DNA from: Saussurea involucrata
Lineage: Eukaryota; Streptophyta; Magnoliopsida; Asterales; Asteraceae
Direction of reading: 5' to 3'
Assembly (NCBI GenBank): GCA_033807775.1
Contig: CM066314.1
Coordinates: 94,342,929-94,406,928 of the forward strand
DNA: 64,000 nucleotides
In this document: positions 31,201 to 41,870 of the stretch, in pieces
How the letters are laid out: each line of letters opens with the position of its first letter
Position numbering within the stretch: position 1 is the stretch's first letter
The notes under the pieces: model-generated
Databases searched by the model: none
What the model was told of the DNA's origin: nothing
What the model saw: only the letters and a program-made list of their open reading frames with translations
Position numbers and translations under genes: made by a program

Positions 31201-31810
31201 AGGCATATTTTCTTGTTTCCTCTGCTGTTAAGCATCCAAGCACTACATCATTGTCTATCTTTTCAGCTTCTGTAGATATCCGATGGCTTGGAGCTTCTTC
31301 TCTATCTTCTGTTGAAGTTCCTTGCTCTGTGCCTAAGAAGTCATACATTTGATGAGAGCCATATAACCTCATGACGTGTGGATGATAGAGACCTTTCCGT
31401 ATCCAGACAGCTTCTTCTTCGTCTGAATCTACCTCTGAGACCTCCATTCTTGTCTCTGTTAATTCATCTCTATTCCACTGAGCTTCTGTTTGTCCTATTT
31501 CTTCTGAAGCTGGGCTTGGACTCCTTCTGTGAACGTCCAATCCTTGCTGAATGAAGGGGTTCTGTAGAATAATAGGTGTCTCAGCTGATTGATCTCTGGG
31601 TGTTTGATCATCTTCTTGCAGATGTGTGTCAATGCCAGAAATAGAGAAGTATTGTTCTTCTGGGGAATGGTGGTCAAGAGGTTGTGCTGTCCACCCTGCT
31701 GTATTTAAAGTGTTGGCAATGTCGGGGTTCTGTAGGAAATCGTTAATGTTTCCTTGGTGAGCAAATCGATCTGGGGATTGATGGGGCGATTGATATCCCT
31801 CTTCTGTCAT
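28235..31810 (-). CDS. E third ORF, main open part (1191 aa)
   Basis: Long open frame downstream of pol, starting MTEEGYQSP at 31810, seven codons after an in-frame TAA (31832-31834). A Thr/Glu/Pro-rich, acidic first half is followed by a coiled coil near residue 425 (NTKMDNLSTEVKTAIIEM) and Lys/Pro/Thr repeats (PTEAP, KPTEE). The C-terminal domain has KVIFCKFSF, VRREDNSETTFAD and NPYDLPDLL at about 970-1030, and PRFGLVFQNPQGEIKLFVCMDC near 1103. This resembles exon 2 and the extension of C. No intron is evident here. No signal peptide or membrane span. Same protein family as the C and H third ORFs by position and C-terminal motifs; function unknown. Confidence 0.78.
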   Translation of the reverse strand: MTEEGYQSPHQSPDRFAHQGNINDFLQNPDIANTLNTAGWTAQPLDHHSPEEQYFSISGIDTHLQEDDQTPRDQSAETPIILQNPFIQQGLDVHRRSPSPASEEIGQTEAQWNRDELTETRMEVSEVDSDEEEAVWIRKGLYHPHVMRLYGSHQMYDFLGTEQGTSTEDREEAPSHRISTEAEKIDNDVVLGCLTAEETRKYAWINRGTQPKPTPSATHTSNSTGLAAEGVIEIEQHCSIQTQPNQPKVTLSTFAPTKTGESITRESPQRDSPIVRDQSPQITLEHPTEEFVSSATHEIGPTLLSERSSDHNDEDTLDKSPSQQKDNLVPTSGVDLDNVVHRTSVESEALDASARRSDGNPSTPNVQTRVNEGVPGAGTHSRDECVPPEVTPGTQVSRDEFQTLVTSVNQTMKELQSSFTSFAEKTSMAMLNLNTKMDNLSTEVKTAIIEMKSFAQTTATTTATSAAKDFGITATSAFKESVKHFLEQMNKQSNKSQSITPADLQKALQNVQAEAMRNTIQKQPKDYMTRAQLTELGQNVINQVTEVIVSFTDANAIYDKEFRKSVGRMRFNTEAELAPLFGLCDDVCAKLMAAGAELPKKPKASCRAEGTSDKSQDDSDDDHPGPSDNPEGENIREKATTRGIQTPPIAAEPISQAPPEQTQDQQQKQQTTETTPISVESSPEETNIPEADQHTTEATTTPVVINMEKSPSTKSTEKPQTIPRRKSIATKPIRATTSASDILRKMHYTMTDRMSQREEERHRFTLAFKMERRFDVQSSPIEIELTEEVTKERSTEVTEQLKPTEPSPQKSSKSQVSKPTEATIKPTEAPTSKPTEETGSAPPKAKDKSKAILIEEPKKKKSLPKPTEKLMKSAFDAFQTPKPEKIDWAYGLKPLSDIPLTGRAAEVVQQMESLRRQVPQPGPTHEEMEEVVYKYLYKQTFQTNHPTDHVTDSRIREEFENIFTRTKPRTKADVFSIHKIKKVIFCKFSFTRTYPRVRYNLYKVRREDNSETTFADADLRNINPYDLPDLLQWTKDNYNTEANTRAYQVLRKAMREKLLIFSMIDFQLGKGLGLKHLNLRPPEDRCPPDAVPNSIIIEPRFGLVFQNPQGEIKLFVCMDCQKYATSTLNKFRASLVKNRGTEKIDRDAADTFIREIDATIRLRELCFSFNKEIRRIGRDNRSFNDFKDAKI

Positions 31811-31831
31811 TTCTTCTTCTGCATCTTCTTC

Positions 31832-33304
31832 TTATGCAGTTCTTTTTTCTGCGATTGCTTCCTCTTCTATGGTAACCAATTTTTCAAGTGGTTTACCATG
31901 CTTCTTTTTGGATTTCCTCCTCTTTGGTTTTGGTGCCCCTTCCTCTGTAGTTTTTGATTTTCTTTTCTTCTTCTGTTTTGGGGCAGAGGGAGGAGCAGAG
32001 GAGCCAATTTCTGTGGCATGAGGAGGTGAAGGTTGATCTTCTGCAGCGCTTGTAGAGGTGCCTTCTGCAGTTTTCCTCCTTTTTGATTTTGAAGAGGACT
32101 TATTTCCCATGAGCTCTGCACGTTTGGCTATGAAGCTGAGTTGAATAGCCATGTGTTTTGCTAATTTGTTATCTTTTTCTTCTTGAGTGGAAAGGGGTTC
32201 TGCAATCATTGTTCCTAGGGGGACACCTAAACGCGGGGGTGTCATAGGACTCGGTTTAGGAGTTCTATGATCGCGTATATACTCTTTCTTAAGGGTTTTA
32301 TTCGAGGCATACTTCAGAAGTTTCCTTGACAAAGGTCTGCAGTGTGTGTAGCCATCCACATGATCAGTGGGAATATTTTTTCTCATTGGAAACTGTTTGG
32401 GAATTGGCCCTTCCATTGGCCATTTCTGTATTAGCAACAGAGGTTCGAACAAGACTCCCAATATTCTTTGGAATTGCAGAGGTGGTAGAAACTTAGGATC
32501 GTTCTCTTTGACCCTTCTTGTGTTGTTCTTTCTGTCGATTGTGTTAATGATCTCTTGCATCATTATGGTCACGTAATCCCGTGGGAGATCATAGTAAACC
32601 CCATACATGATGGTCAATATCTGATGTGAGCTCTGGTCAATACTGCCTATCTTCCCTGTCAGGCATCTGTTAAGAATTGAGAACAAGGTGTTCCACAGAG
32701 GTGGTAATCTGCCTCTGCGGAAGTCATTTCTCTTCCTTAGTGGTGTGTTGTACCCAAGCATTTCTAGGAAACGACAGATCTCGTCGTCTATTGGTTGCTC
32801 TGCGTACTTCTTTAATCCAAGAAGACCCCTTGTTGGTAGGTTGAGAACATTGTTCTATTGAACTTGATTTCCAGATGCTCAGATTTGTCGGGTTTTGAAA
32901 TGTATCCTTTGATAAGAGAATCATCTTTATCAAATCGGCAACTTTGCCAAAACTGGTTCAGATATCTTACTGGAATTTTTCTTTGGGGTTCTTGAGAGTA
33001 AAGGGAAGAGGATATGATTTTCCATTATGTTTAGAAGAATGGCATGGGCTTCGCCTAAAGCAGTGGGTGAGGGAACTAAATAGCAATTGTTGGATTTGAT
33101 TGGTAGTACTTTTCCGAAATGATCCTTTGCTATGAAGTTTTGAAGATGTGTGGTTGGAGCAAAGTCTGCTGAATCGCCGGAATCTTCTAGTTCAATGTTT
33201 TGGGCAGGGTTGGGGTTTTCTGAATGTTCAGAATGAGCAGGTGAATGTTCTGGTGAGGTCGCCGGAGAGTGTGCAGGGGAGATAGCTTGAGAAGATGAAG
33301 CCAT
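31832..33304 (-). pseudogene. E third ORF, N-terminal part with frameshifts
   Basis: The start at 33304 (MASSSQAISPAHS) opens 124 codons, then the frame shifts near 32930 and again near 32845. The final piece (32761-31832) contains MLGYNTPL, LPPLWNTLFSILNRCL and GSIDQS. The LNRCL...GIDQ block also occurs in the B-type third ORF (about 56320-56380), and a looser version is in C. A Lys-rich tail (SKSKRRKTAEG, KPKRRKSKKK) may be a nuclear-localisation signal. The TAA at 31832 separates it from the main open part in the same frame. Intact, the whole protein would be about 1700 residues. Confidence 0.72.
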
Positions 33305-33386
33305 TTGGTACCGAGAATAAGAAGTTTGCAGGTTTCGCCGGAGAAGAATGAGAGTTTGTAAAAAGTTTATGAGAGGGCGAGTTTGG

Positions 33387-33394
33387 TTTTTATA
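33387..33394 (-). promoter_or_regulatory. TATA box upstream of the E third ORF
   Basis: TATAAAAA on the minus strand lies about 83 bases before the ATG at 33304. ACGTGTCC and a TGGGCC-like motif lie upstream (about 33520-33600). Unlike C, H and G there is no clear leader donor between TATA and ATG. Proposed internal promoter; untested. Confidence 0.45.
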
Positions 33395-33419
33395 GGAGGG
33401 TAAAACGGTAGAATTCGAA

Positions 33420-34546
33420 AGAGTAAAATATATGGCAATGGATTAAAATTTGGAATCCGAACTCAAGTTAGAACGGCGGGTTCAACTTTCCACAGAAAAC
33501 GTTCCATGTACGCCCAATGAAAATGGGACACGTAGGCCATGTCAGAGGATGACAGGACGTCGTGCGCGGCCCATTAATGCTAGGCACGTGGGGTTATTCT
33601 TAGCTACATGTAGTTCACTCTCAGTAAAAGTAACCGTTATTACTACAGAAATGCCCAAGTAACAGCTTGACAGAACTTCTGTAGTTTACAGAGGTTCTGT
33701 GAATTTGAAAATCTTTGATGTGTATCCCTTTCTCATATATCTCATTGTTATCATGACTTCTGTGGGGTTTCCTTTTAACCAAAAACGTTTTGTAAAGGCA
33801 TTGGAGAGGATCAATTAGGATTTTTAGTTAAGAGTTTTTACTCGCAGAGGTTTTGTGGCTCTGTTGGAACTTGCAGAAGCTCTGGGAGGGCCAGCAGAAG
33901 CTCTGTGAGGGAAAAAATCTCATAACGAAAATTCTATTAACTTTTCTGATCATCCAATTTTTGATCTGTGTTAAGAGATGTTTTTCGGACATATTTGAAA
34001 GTTGGTGTCCGAAAAGATTTGTTATGGAAAACGTTTTGTTCGAGAAGGTCATGGTGAGTCTGTTTGGTTTCCGAGATAACATTCCAAAAGATCGATAGAG
34101 GTTAAAGTTGCGATCTCAGAGCATATTTCTGGCAGAGCTTCTGTTGAGCTCAGCAGAAGCTCTATGACCTTAAATTTCTCATAACTCAATTTTTATGAAA
34201 CTTTTTGATCTTTTGATTTTTGAAATGTTATCCACAGTATATTTAGGACATATTTGACAATTTGTGTCCTAGAAAACTCTTTTCAAAAACCTTTTGTGCG
34301 AGAGACATACCTTTTGGTTCTTCTTTTCTCGGTAGTGATGTATGACTTCTGTCGATATAGATTCATTGACATTCTTCTTTGGCTTTCCCTTGAAAGTTTT
34401 ACCTCTGAGTAGACTTACAGAAGCTCTGTGATTTTAAGAACTATTTAAGATTGATAACTTACATACAGAAATAAATTAATTAAAGCAAAAATAATTACAA
34501 ATATATACATATTTACAGAAGATAAAGCTATACTTACAGAGGATTT
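33420..34546 (-). repeat. E inter-ORF spacer rich in CAGAG/TCTG words
   Basis: No coding signal between pol and the third-ORF promoter. The lineage word recurs, often as inverted pairs such as CAGAAGCTCTG near 33885, 33895, 34150 and 34420, and CTTCTGTAG-like forms near 33675. Between them the sequence is AT-rich. Similar clusters lie in the LTRs of D and E. Confidence 0.65.
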
Positions 34547-37500
34547 TTACGTCATATTGATCATTCCTAACTTACCCACCAAGAAATTGAATATTTTCTC
34601 GTCTAGAGCTTTGGTGAATAAGTCCGCGAGTTGGTATTCTGTGGGCACGAAATGCATTTCGATTGTACCGTATTCAACATGATGTTTCAAGAAATGGTAC
34701 CTTATATCGATATGCTTGGTTTTTGAGTGTTGCACAGGATTGGCAGAGATAGCAATGTCACTCTTGGAATCACAGAAGATAGGTATTTTGAATAGGATGT
34801 GGCCGTAGTCTTTTAGCTGAGTCTTCATCCATAGAACCTGAGAACAACAGCTAGCAGCAGCAACGTATTCAGCTTCTGCAGTGGATGTTGAGACACAATT
34901 TTGCTTTTTGGAGGTCCAACTGACTAGTTTACCACCTAGGAATTGACAACTCCCAGAGGTACTCTTTCTGTCGAGCATGCATCCTCCATAGTTTGAATCT
35001 GTATAAGCTTTAAGACTAAAACCAGAGTTCTGTGGATACCAGAGACCGAGATTTTTGGTCCCCTTTAGATATCTAAAGATTCTTTTCACAGCATCATAGT
35101 GTGATTTATTTGGATTAGCTTGATAACGTGCACAAAGACATGTGGCATGCATAATGTCAGGTCTGCTTGCAGTTAAGTATAACAGAGATCCAATCATGCC
35201 TCTGTAGAGAGTGCATTCTACAGAGATGCCATCTGGATCTAAGGATAACTTATTTCCAGTGGCCATTGGAGTTTTCATTGCAGAGGTATCAGAGAGGCTA
35301 TACTTGAAAAGAATGTCAGAGACATATTTGGCCTGATTTATAAAAATTCCCTCTGATGTTTGTTTGACTTGGAGTCCGAGGAAGAATGTTAGTTCTCGCA
35401 TCATACTCATTTCAAACTCACTCTGCATGAGTATTTCAAAACTTTTGCACTCTTCTGTGTTAGAAGACCCAAAAATTATGTCGTCCACATAGATTTGTAC
35501 AAGCATCATTTCACTGTTTTTACGTTTATAGAATAAGGTAGAATCTGTTGTACCTCTGTTGTAGCCATTTACTAGAAGAAAGGTAGAAAGTCGTTCGTAC
35601 CATGCTCTTGGAGCCTGTTTCAGTCCGTACAGAGCCTTTTCAAGGTAGTATACATGCCTTGGGAACTTTGAGCTTTCAAACCCTGGTGGCTGATTTACGT
35701 AAACCTCTTCTTGGATTTCACCCTTGAGAAAAGCTGATTTTACGTCCATCTGATAGACTTTAAAACCTCTGTGGGCTGCGAATGCTAAGAATATTCTTAT
35801 TGCTTCGAGCCGTGCGACAGGAGCAAAAGTCTCATCGTAATTTATGCCTTCTTCTTGTCTATAACCCTTTGCCACTAATCGTGCTTTGTTTCTGATGACC
35901 ACTCCGTCTTCATTCTTCTTATTTCTGTAGACCCACTTAGTCCCAATGGCCTGTTTCCCTCGTGGCAGAGGTACTAATGTCCATACTCTGTTACGCTCAA
36001 ACTGCAGAAGTTCTTCTTGCATGGCGTCTACCCAGTTTGGGTCATCTAGTGCTTCAGAAATCTTCTTTGGTTCTATCACACTAATAAAATTTGTAAAGAA
36101 ACAAAAATTAGCAGTGGCAGACCTGGTTTTTACTGAGTCAGAAGGTTCTCCGATTATTTGGCTTGGAGGATGGCTTTTTGTCCACTGAGTGGTGCGAGGA
36201 AGATGGTCATCAATGTCATCGAACCTTTCTTCAGAAGCTTCTTGTGGATCTTCTTCTTGTGTAGCCTCTGTCATTCTTCTTACCTTGGTAAAAGATTCTA
36301 CCATTTGTGGAATGATTGGTATGAGTGGTGGAGTTTGTTCCTCTGAGGACGTATAGTCTTGGTCCTCAATTACCTCTGTAATTGGTTCTTCTGTGGATTG
36401 TGGAGTTTGTTTTTCAGCAGCTTCTGTGGTCGTTTTCTTTGATGTTTCATCTTCTGCATTTTCTTCTTCAGCATTTGCATTTGTAGTATTTTTAGAAGAA
36501 GATGAAGCATTATTTGGACCAGTTAGAGTCATACCTGTAGGATTTTGTCCAACAGAAGATGGTTCTTCAGAAACTCTGATGGTTCCAACAGAAGGATCAA
36601 TGTCATCGTGGAACATTTCTAAAAATAGAAGATTTAAGTCTTCTTTCGTTTGAGATATGCCAGAGGTTTCTCTTTTAAGTTCGAGTTCTGAACGGATTTG
36701 CTCAGAAGTCATTTGGAAAGAATCATCAAAAGAAATATTGATACTTTCTACGATTTTGCGAGATCTTGTAAGGTATACTATGTAGGCTTTGGAAGTGGCA
36801 GAGTATCCAATGAATTTGCCTTCGTCAGCTTTTACCTCAAACTTTCCTCTTGAATCTATGTCGTTTAAAACAAAGCATTTACATCCAAACACATGGAAAA
36901 ACTTGATGTTTGGCCGCCTTTTGTTGATCAGTTCGTAAGGAGTCTTGATGTGTCTTTTCACAATGGTTGACCGATTCTGTGTGTAACAAGCGGTAGAAAT
37001 TGCTTCTGCCCAAAAGGTCATCGGTAATCCGTATACTGATAGCATAGTTCTTGCGGCCTCGACGAGCGTTCGATTCTTCCCTTTGACTACGCCATTCTGC
37101 TGTGGAGTGCGTGCGGCAGAGAAGTTCTGTGATATTCCTTCTGTAGAAAGATAGGCTTCAATGACAGAGTTTTTAAAGTCTGTGCCATTGTCACTTCTTA
37201 ACTTCTGTATTCTGCATTCATATACAACTTGGATTCTTTTCATTAGATTAATCAAGATGATTGGAACATCCGATTTCTTTCGAACAAATTCAACCCATGT
37301 GAAGCGCGAATACTCATCAATTAAGACAAGTATATATTTCTTGCCACCTAGGCTCTGTATGGCAATTGGACCGCAGAGGTCGACATGAAGCATGTACAGA
37401 GGCCTAGTGCACGACACATCTGTTTTGCCTCTGTGGGAAGCTCTTCTGAGTTTTCCCATCTCACAGGCAGAACACAAGTGATCCTTATTAAATTTAACAT

Positions 37501-38023
37501 TAGGCAAACCTTTAACTAGATCAAGTTTGACCAGTTTATCCAAGGTGTGAAAGTTCAAGTGACAGAACCTGTTATGCCATAACCAGGCTTCTTTACTTTC
37601 GCAAGCTACAAGGCAAACTTTGTCCTTGGTTGTTGAACAAAAGTTCATCAGATACAGATCACCTTTTCTTTCGGCTCGCAGAAGTTCCATTCCTGAGTCT
37701 TCACTTTGCAGAGAGCAGAAAGTCCTTTTGAAAAAGACATCAAATCCTGTATCACAGAGTTGACTTACACTGAGTAGGTTGTGTTTAAGGCCATTCACAT
37801 ATGAAACTTTTTATACATAGACGTTTTCCTTCTGTATGACTCCATAGCCTTTGATGTGTCCCTTCTTGTTGTCTCCAAAAGTTACAGATCCACCATCGTG
37901 TGTTTCTTTGTACGTGGATAGTAAACTTCTGTCGCCAGTCATGTGCCTTGAGCATCCGGAGTGAAGATACCAAATTGGCACATACCGCTTCTCATTGTCA
38001 GTGCCCGAGTCGACTTCTGCCAT
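34547..38023 (-). pseudogene. pol: Element E pol, nearly continuous but catalytically changed
   Basis: The frame runs from about 38023 to 34547 with one in-frame TAA at 37811-37813. Protease reads YLHSGCSRHMTG, so the catalytic Asp is His. The integrase zinc region is LWHNRFCHLNFHTL with CSACEMGK. The core keeps VDLCGP and RSDNGTDF but has GVVKGKNR where relatives have GVVERKNR, so the catalytic Glu is Lys. RT has GTKWVYRNKK, KGYRQEEGINYDETF and YVDDIIFGS. RNase H has YTDSNYGGC, STAEAEY and CDSKSDIAI. Ends KLGMINMT. Long and well preserved apart from these changes, which rule out self-processing and self-integration as read. Confidence 0.88.
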
Positions 38024-38096
38024 GCCACAGAACAGGGCATTGGTGGTGAATTCATCATTAGAGGTAGAGTCTGACTCGAAGTCCTCCTTATTTGCT

Positions 38097-39450
38097 TCAG
38101 AATGCCCTCTTTTTCGCCATTAGGGATTTTTGTGGATAATATTCAGCCTTTTTTTTGTAAAAAGCTGAGTCCTTCTGTGGGCGACTTTGTCTACTTCTGC
38201 AATCTTTTGCGAAATGGCCTGGCTTGCCGCAGTTGAAGCAACCTTGGGAGGTGTTTCCAGTTTGATCGTCAGACTTCTGTTGGTCTCCACCTTTCTCTGT
38301 TCGGCATTCGTTTGCATAATGACCAGGCTTACCACATTTGTAGCATTCTTGTGTGTGGCCTACCTTGTCATCTGACCTCTGTCGGTCATTTCCTCTGTAG
38401 ATTCTGTCGCTCGACCTCTGTCGGTCACTTCTGTAGTCTGACCTCTGTCGGTCACTTGATTCTTCTCTTCTTTCATCATCTCTTCTATCTCTCTGGTTGT
38501 CTCTGCTATATCTGTCATTTCCAAAATTTCTTTGGTTACCTCTGAACTCTCTTGTCAGTAGAGCCAATGATTTAGCTAATGACGCAAGAGTTATTTCTTC
38601 CTCTATCAGCTCGTCTTCTTCGCTATCAACCATCACTATCTTCTTCTTCTCCTTCTTCTTCTCCTCTGTAGCTCTCTCATTTCTCGGCCTCTCTGTAGCC
38701 TCTGTTGATTTACTAACCAATGCGTATGGTGCAATGGCTATTGTTTTAGCCTGTGCTATTTGAGGCTCTTGTGCAGCTAGTTTTCCATAGAGATCAGAGA
38801 GTGTCCATGAATCTAGATCTTGGTTTGTTTGTAAAGACATAGACAGTTGAAGCCACTCATCATTCAGACTCTTTAGAAACATGACGTTATTTTCTTCCGA
38901 GGTTCTGTGAATGCCAGACTTTCTACATTTGTTTATGAGAGAGTTGAACCTATCGTACGTTGTTTGTAGAGATTATGTTGCAGAGGCTCTGAAAGCATGA
39001 TACTCATTTATGTACTGTGCCCTAAGGTTCTTCTGTGTTTTAGCACCCCCTTCCAACTGTCTTTCTAATTCTTTCCAAAGATCGTGCGCAGTTTCGCATG
39101 CATCTAAGGATTGAAAAAGCTCGTTGGGGATAGCCATTATCAGGATTCTTTTTGTTTTCTGTGCAACTTCATCTTCTGCCTTATCTTCATTTGACCATTC
39201 TTCTTTTGGCATTGGTTTTTGATGTTCAGGGATTTCTGGAGATTCAGCAGTAGATGGTACTCGTGGTACTGCTATCATGGGAACAGGAGGAAGGTTGTAA
39301 AGATATTGTACTAGATTTTTTTCAGTACCCTCAAAGAAATGAACCATTCTTATCTTCCATTGAGGATACTCATCTCGTAGGAGAGTAGGAGGCTTGGTGA
39401 GTGAACCAGCAGTAAAGAAGTTATTTGTATTTGTCTTTGTTAAGGTTCTG
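38097..39450 (-). pseudogene. gag: Element E gag with one nonsense codon and a C-terminal deletion
   Basis: The frame reads FFTAGSLTKPPTLLRDEYPQWKIRM from about 39430; the ATG expected by comparison with D is not present. UBN2-type capsid core with TKRILIMAIPNELFQSL. A TAA near 38973 stands where D has Glu (TESLQTTYDRF). A Lys/Glu stretch and an Arg/Asp/Ser-rich repeat (SDRQRSDYRSDRQRS) follow, then two CCHC knuckles, CYKCGKPGHYANEC and CFNCGKPGHFAKDC. The frame ends at 38097. A short piece (MAEVDSGTD) then joins protease directly, so the roughly 1.75 kb coiled-coil tail present in D is deleted. Confidence 0.85.
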
Positions 39451-39622
39451 AAAAGATAGTATGATTAAAAAGTATGAGTCTGAAGATCTGGAAAGTTTTC
39501 TGGGTTTGAACAGTTCTCATAGTACACTTTAATGGAGTTTTAACCTTGAGATGAAGAAAAAAAATGATTTCTATCACTAATCTTGTAAAAACGAGGATCA
39601 CTTGATATTGAAAATCAAGCTT

Positions 39623-39635
39623 TGCTCTGATACCA
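39623..39635 (-). other. Primer-binding site of element E
   Basis: TGCTCTGATACCA on the plus strand, sense TGGTATCAGAGCA, lies two bases from the 5' LTR and fits initiator tRNA-Met. Confidence 0.9.
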
Positions 39636-39637
39636 AT

Positions 39638-40489
39638 TGTTGGTTCCCGTTTTGTTTAAACAAGATTATCAGATCTATTAGTTCAAGTTTGAGTTTGATG
39701 CGGAAGCGTATTTGAATAACTAACAGATATGTTTGATAGATTTAGAACACAATATAAATTGACAGTGAACAGGAAATAATATCTCAAAGTTTAATGAATA
39801 TATATATATATATTAAGACCAAATTCAAGAACAGTGAGTAAGCAAAGCTTTAAAACAGATATGACTCTCAAAGTGTTTAAGTTGTGTGTTCTTGTGATGT
39901 TTTTCTCTCAAAGTGTTCGATTGATCGATCGATGGATTGATAGATTAATAGGAAGAACTCAACACGAGTCTTCCTTATATACTACTCTAAGGGGACCATA
40001 AAGCATATGCTACCATTCACAAAGGAGGGTATGAATAGTTGGACGGATGGCATGAACAATTGGACGTGTTGTATTACATTTAATGCAGCAGACGTCTATT
40101 ATGTACTAAGCCCTATTGAATCCAACCAGAGTTTGACACATTGCAGTTAGACAGAGCATGCTACCATGCAAGTTGATGAACAGGTCCTGTAACAGTAGTA
40201 AGATATTATAAATATCTTTCAAGTCTTTGTTGAAGACCGCAGAGGCTCTGTGAAGTGCCATAGAGGTTCTGCGGTTTGGTCCTTAGAAGAGCAGTCTTCA
40301 CCGGATTCCGAGTCTTTGGTCTTCTTTGCGCGTATGGCAGAGCTTCTGTAGGGCGCCTCTTTAGCTTCTGTAGCTTCTTGACCTTGATCTCTCTGTAAGG
40401 TCGGCAGAGCCTCTGTAAGAGGATTTCTTCACTTAACCTATTTTCACTACTTCTAAATACTTCTATGATTAGGAAGATTGAAGCTAACA
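39638..40489 (-). repeat. 5' LTR of element E (852 bp)
   Basis: Pair of 27204-28049 with about 25 visible differences, including a TA-repeat length change near 39800. The CAGAG/TCTG cluster is at 40240-40430. Confidence 0.93.
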
Positions 40490-40846
40490 GATCATATGCA
40501 GATTCACATGCATCCATGGACTGGAAAAGGTCATTTGGAATGGCCATAATCAGAATCTCTTAGTTTTCTGAGCAACTTCGTATTTAGCCCAATCAGGATC
40601 AGACCAATTTTCCTAGGTCTTCGGTTTCGTGTATTCTGGGATTTCAGGTGTGTCGTATGTGCTAGGAACACGAGGTATCGTTATCATGTGAATGAAAGGA
40701 GGGTTACGGATATAATAAACCAATTCTTTGTCAGTACCCTCAAAGAAGTGAATCATTCAAATCTTTCATTGAGGGTATTCTTCTCTAAGAAGAGTGGGAG
40801 GTTTGGTTAAGGAACCAGCAGAGATGAAGTTGTTTGTACTTGTCAT
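40490..40846 (-). pseudogene. gag: Element D gag, N-terminal part
   Basis: ATG at 40844-40846 begins MTSTNNFISAGSLTKPPTLL, close to the E gag start. In-frame stops follow (after EYPQ near 40767 and later), and the frame reaches MAIPNDLFQSMDACESAYD just before the E insertion. It joins 27203 in frame once E and one target copy are removed. The first five bases, GATCA (40490-40494), are the right target copy of E. Confidence 0.85.
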
Positions 40847-41134
40847 TTTTAGAGAGATAAATTATCCAGAAAAGGGTTTGAACAACAAACTTTTCTAAGT
40901 ATGAAGTGGATGCTTCGTATGAAGTTTTTAAGTTTAAAAGCTTTAAGCTGAGCACTAAAATGGAGTTTTCAACCAGAAAAACAGATTCTATACTTTTACC
41001 AGAGTTCGACTAAATCGAAAAATGGCAAAAAAAACAGAAATTGTTTGTTTAATATTAAGACTAGGTTAAAAATCCAAGTTTCTACCAAAGATTATAGTTT
41101 TAGAGTGGATCCCTTGATATTAAAAATCAAGGTT

Positions 41135-41147
41135 TGCTCTGATACCA
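41135..41147 (-). other. Primer-binding site of element D
   Basis: TGCTCTGATACCA on the plus strand, sense TGGTATCAGAGCA, next to the 5' LTR of D. Confidence 0.88.
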
Positions 41148-41149
41148 AT

Positions 41150-41870
41150 TGTTGGTTCCTTTTTGCTTGACCAATGATCTTAACTTTCAGTTAGTTCAGA
41201 TTGTATGGTGCAGAAGCGTATTTAAGAACTGAAAGATAATGTAAGGTAGAGGAACACACAATATCAAACAAACAGTATGTAAGAACATATGAATATCTCC
41301 AAGATTACTGTATTTGATATATATTAAGAACACCAAGAACTTCAAAGGATTAACAAGAAATCTGCAGTTAATGGTGTGTGTGAGAAGAGCAAAGCTTAAT
41401 GATATAAGTGTATTTTCGTGGTATTTTTCTTAATAGAAGAACTCAACATGAGTCTTCTATTTATACTACTTCTAAAGGGGACATACTTTAGACAATAAGG
41501 ACTGATCTACAGTAGACAGGATTGGGTGAACAGTAGCTTGGTACGATGTTCATTTAATGCGCATGTTCCAATTCTGACAGAGCCCTATCAGAGTTTGACA
41601 CGTGTAGTTGATGTCAGGGCACGCATGGAACAAGTGGATGAACGGATCCTGGAACAATAGAAAGATATTTGTAAATCTTCCAAGTCTTCAGTATAAACCG
41701 CAGAGGCTCTGTCAAGGGTGACAGAGGTTCTGCGGCTCGGTCCTCTGTGAGCAGTCTTCTGCTGATTCTTGCCTTCGGTATTCTTGGGTTCTTCTGCAGA
41801 GCCTCTGTGGGTTACTTCTGTTCTTAGACTATTTTCACTACTTTTACAAACAGAAACATTGGAGCTAACA
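41150..41870 (-). repeat. 5' LTR of element D (721 bp)
   Basis: In sense it runs TGTTAGCTCCAATG to AGGAACCAACA. It resembles the E LTRs at both ends and in the CAGAG/TCTG cluster (41700-41815) but differs between. No partner LTR is present because D is 3'-truncated. Confidence 0.88.

Larger units (their letters stand above)
27204..40489 (-). mobile_element. Element E: complete 13.3 kb Sirevirus-like Ty1/copia retrotransposon
   Basis: On the minus strand E reads 5' LTR (39638-40489), primer site, gag, pol, motif-rich spacer, TATA box, very long third ORF, polypurine tract and 3' LTR (27204-28049). GATCA flanks both sides. I could see roughly 25 differences between the LTRs, near 3%, so it is older than C. 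Catalytic residues are lost in protease (D to H) and integrase (E to K), and the gag coiled-coil section is deleted, so it would need help in trans. Confidence 0.93.
21713..41870 (-). mobile_element. Element D: 3'-truncated Ty1/copia retrotransposon, host of element E
   Basis: On the minus strand D has a 5' LTR (41150-41870), primer site, gag split by E, and pol up to just after YVDD of RT, where it ends against B at about 21713-21717. RNase H, third ORF, polypurine tract and 3' LTR are missing. Removing E (27204-40489) with one GATCA rejoins gag as ...SAYDL WKELE... in frame. D and E are close relatives in gag, pol and LTR ends. Many stops and frameshifts mark D as dead. Confidence 0.87.

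Noticed and set aside
28235..31810. Envelope glycoprotein
   Set aside because: No signal peptide, no hydrophobic membrane span and no cysteine pattern typical of envelopes; only the position resembles env.
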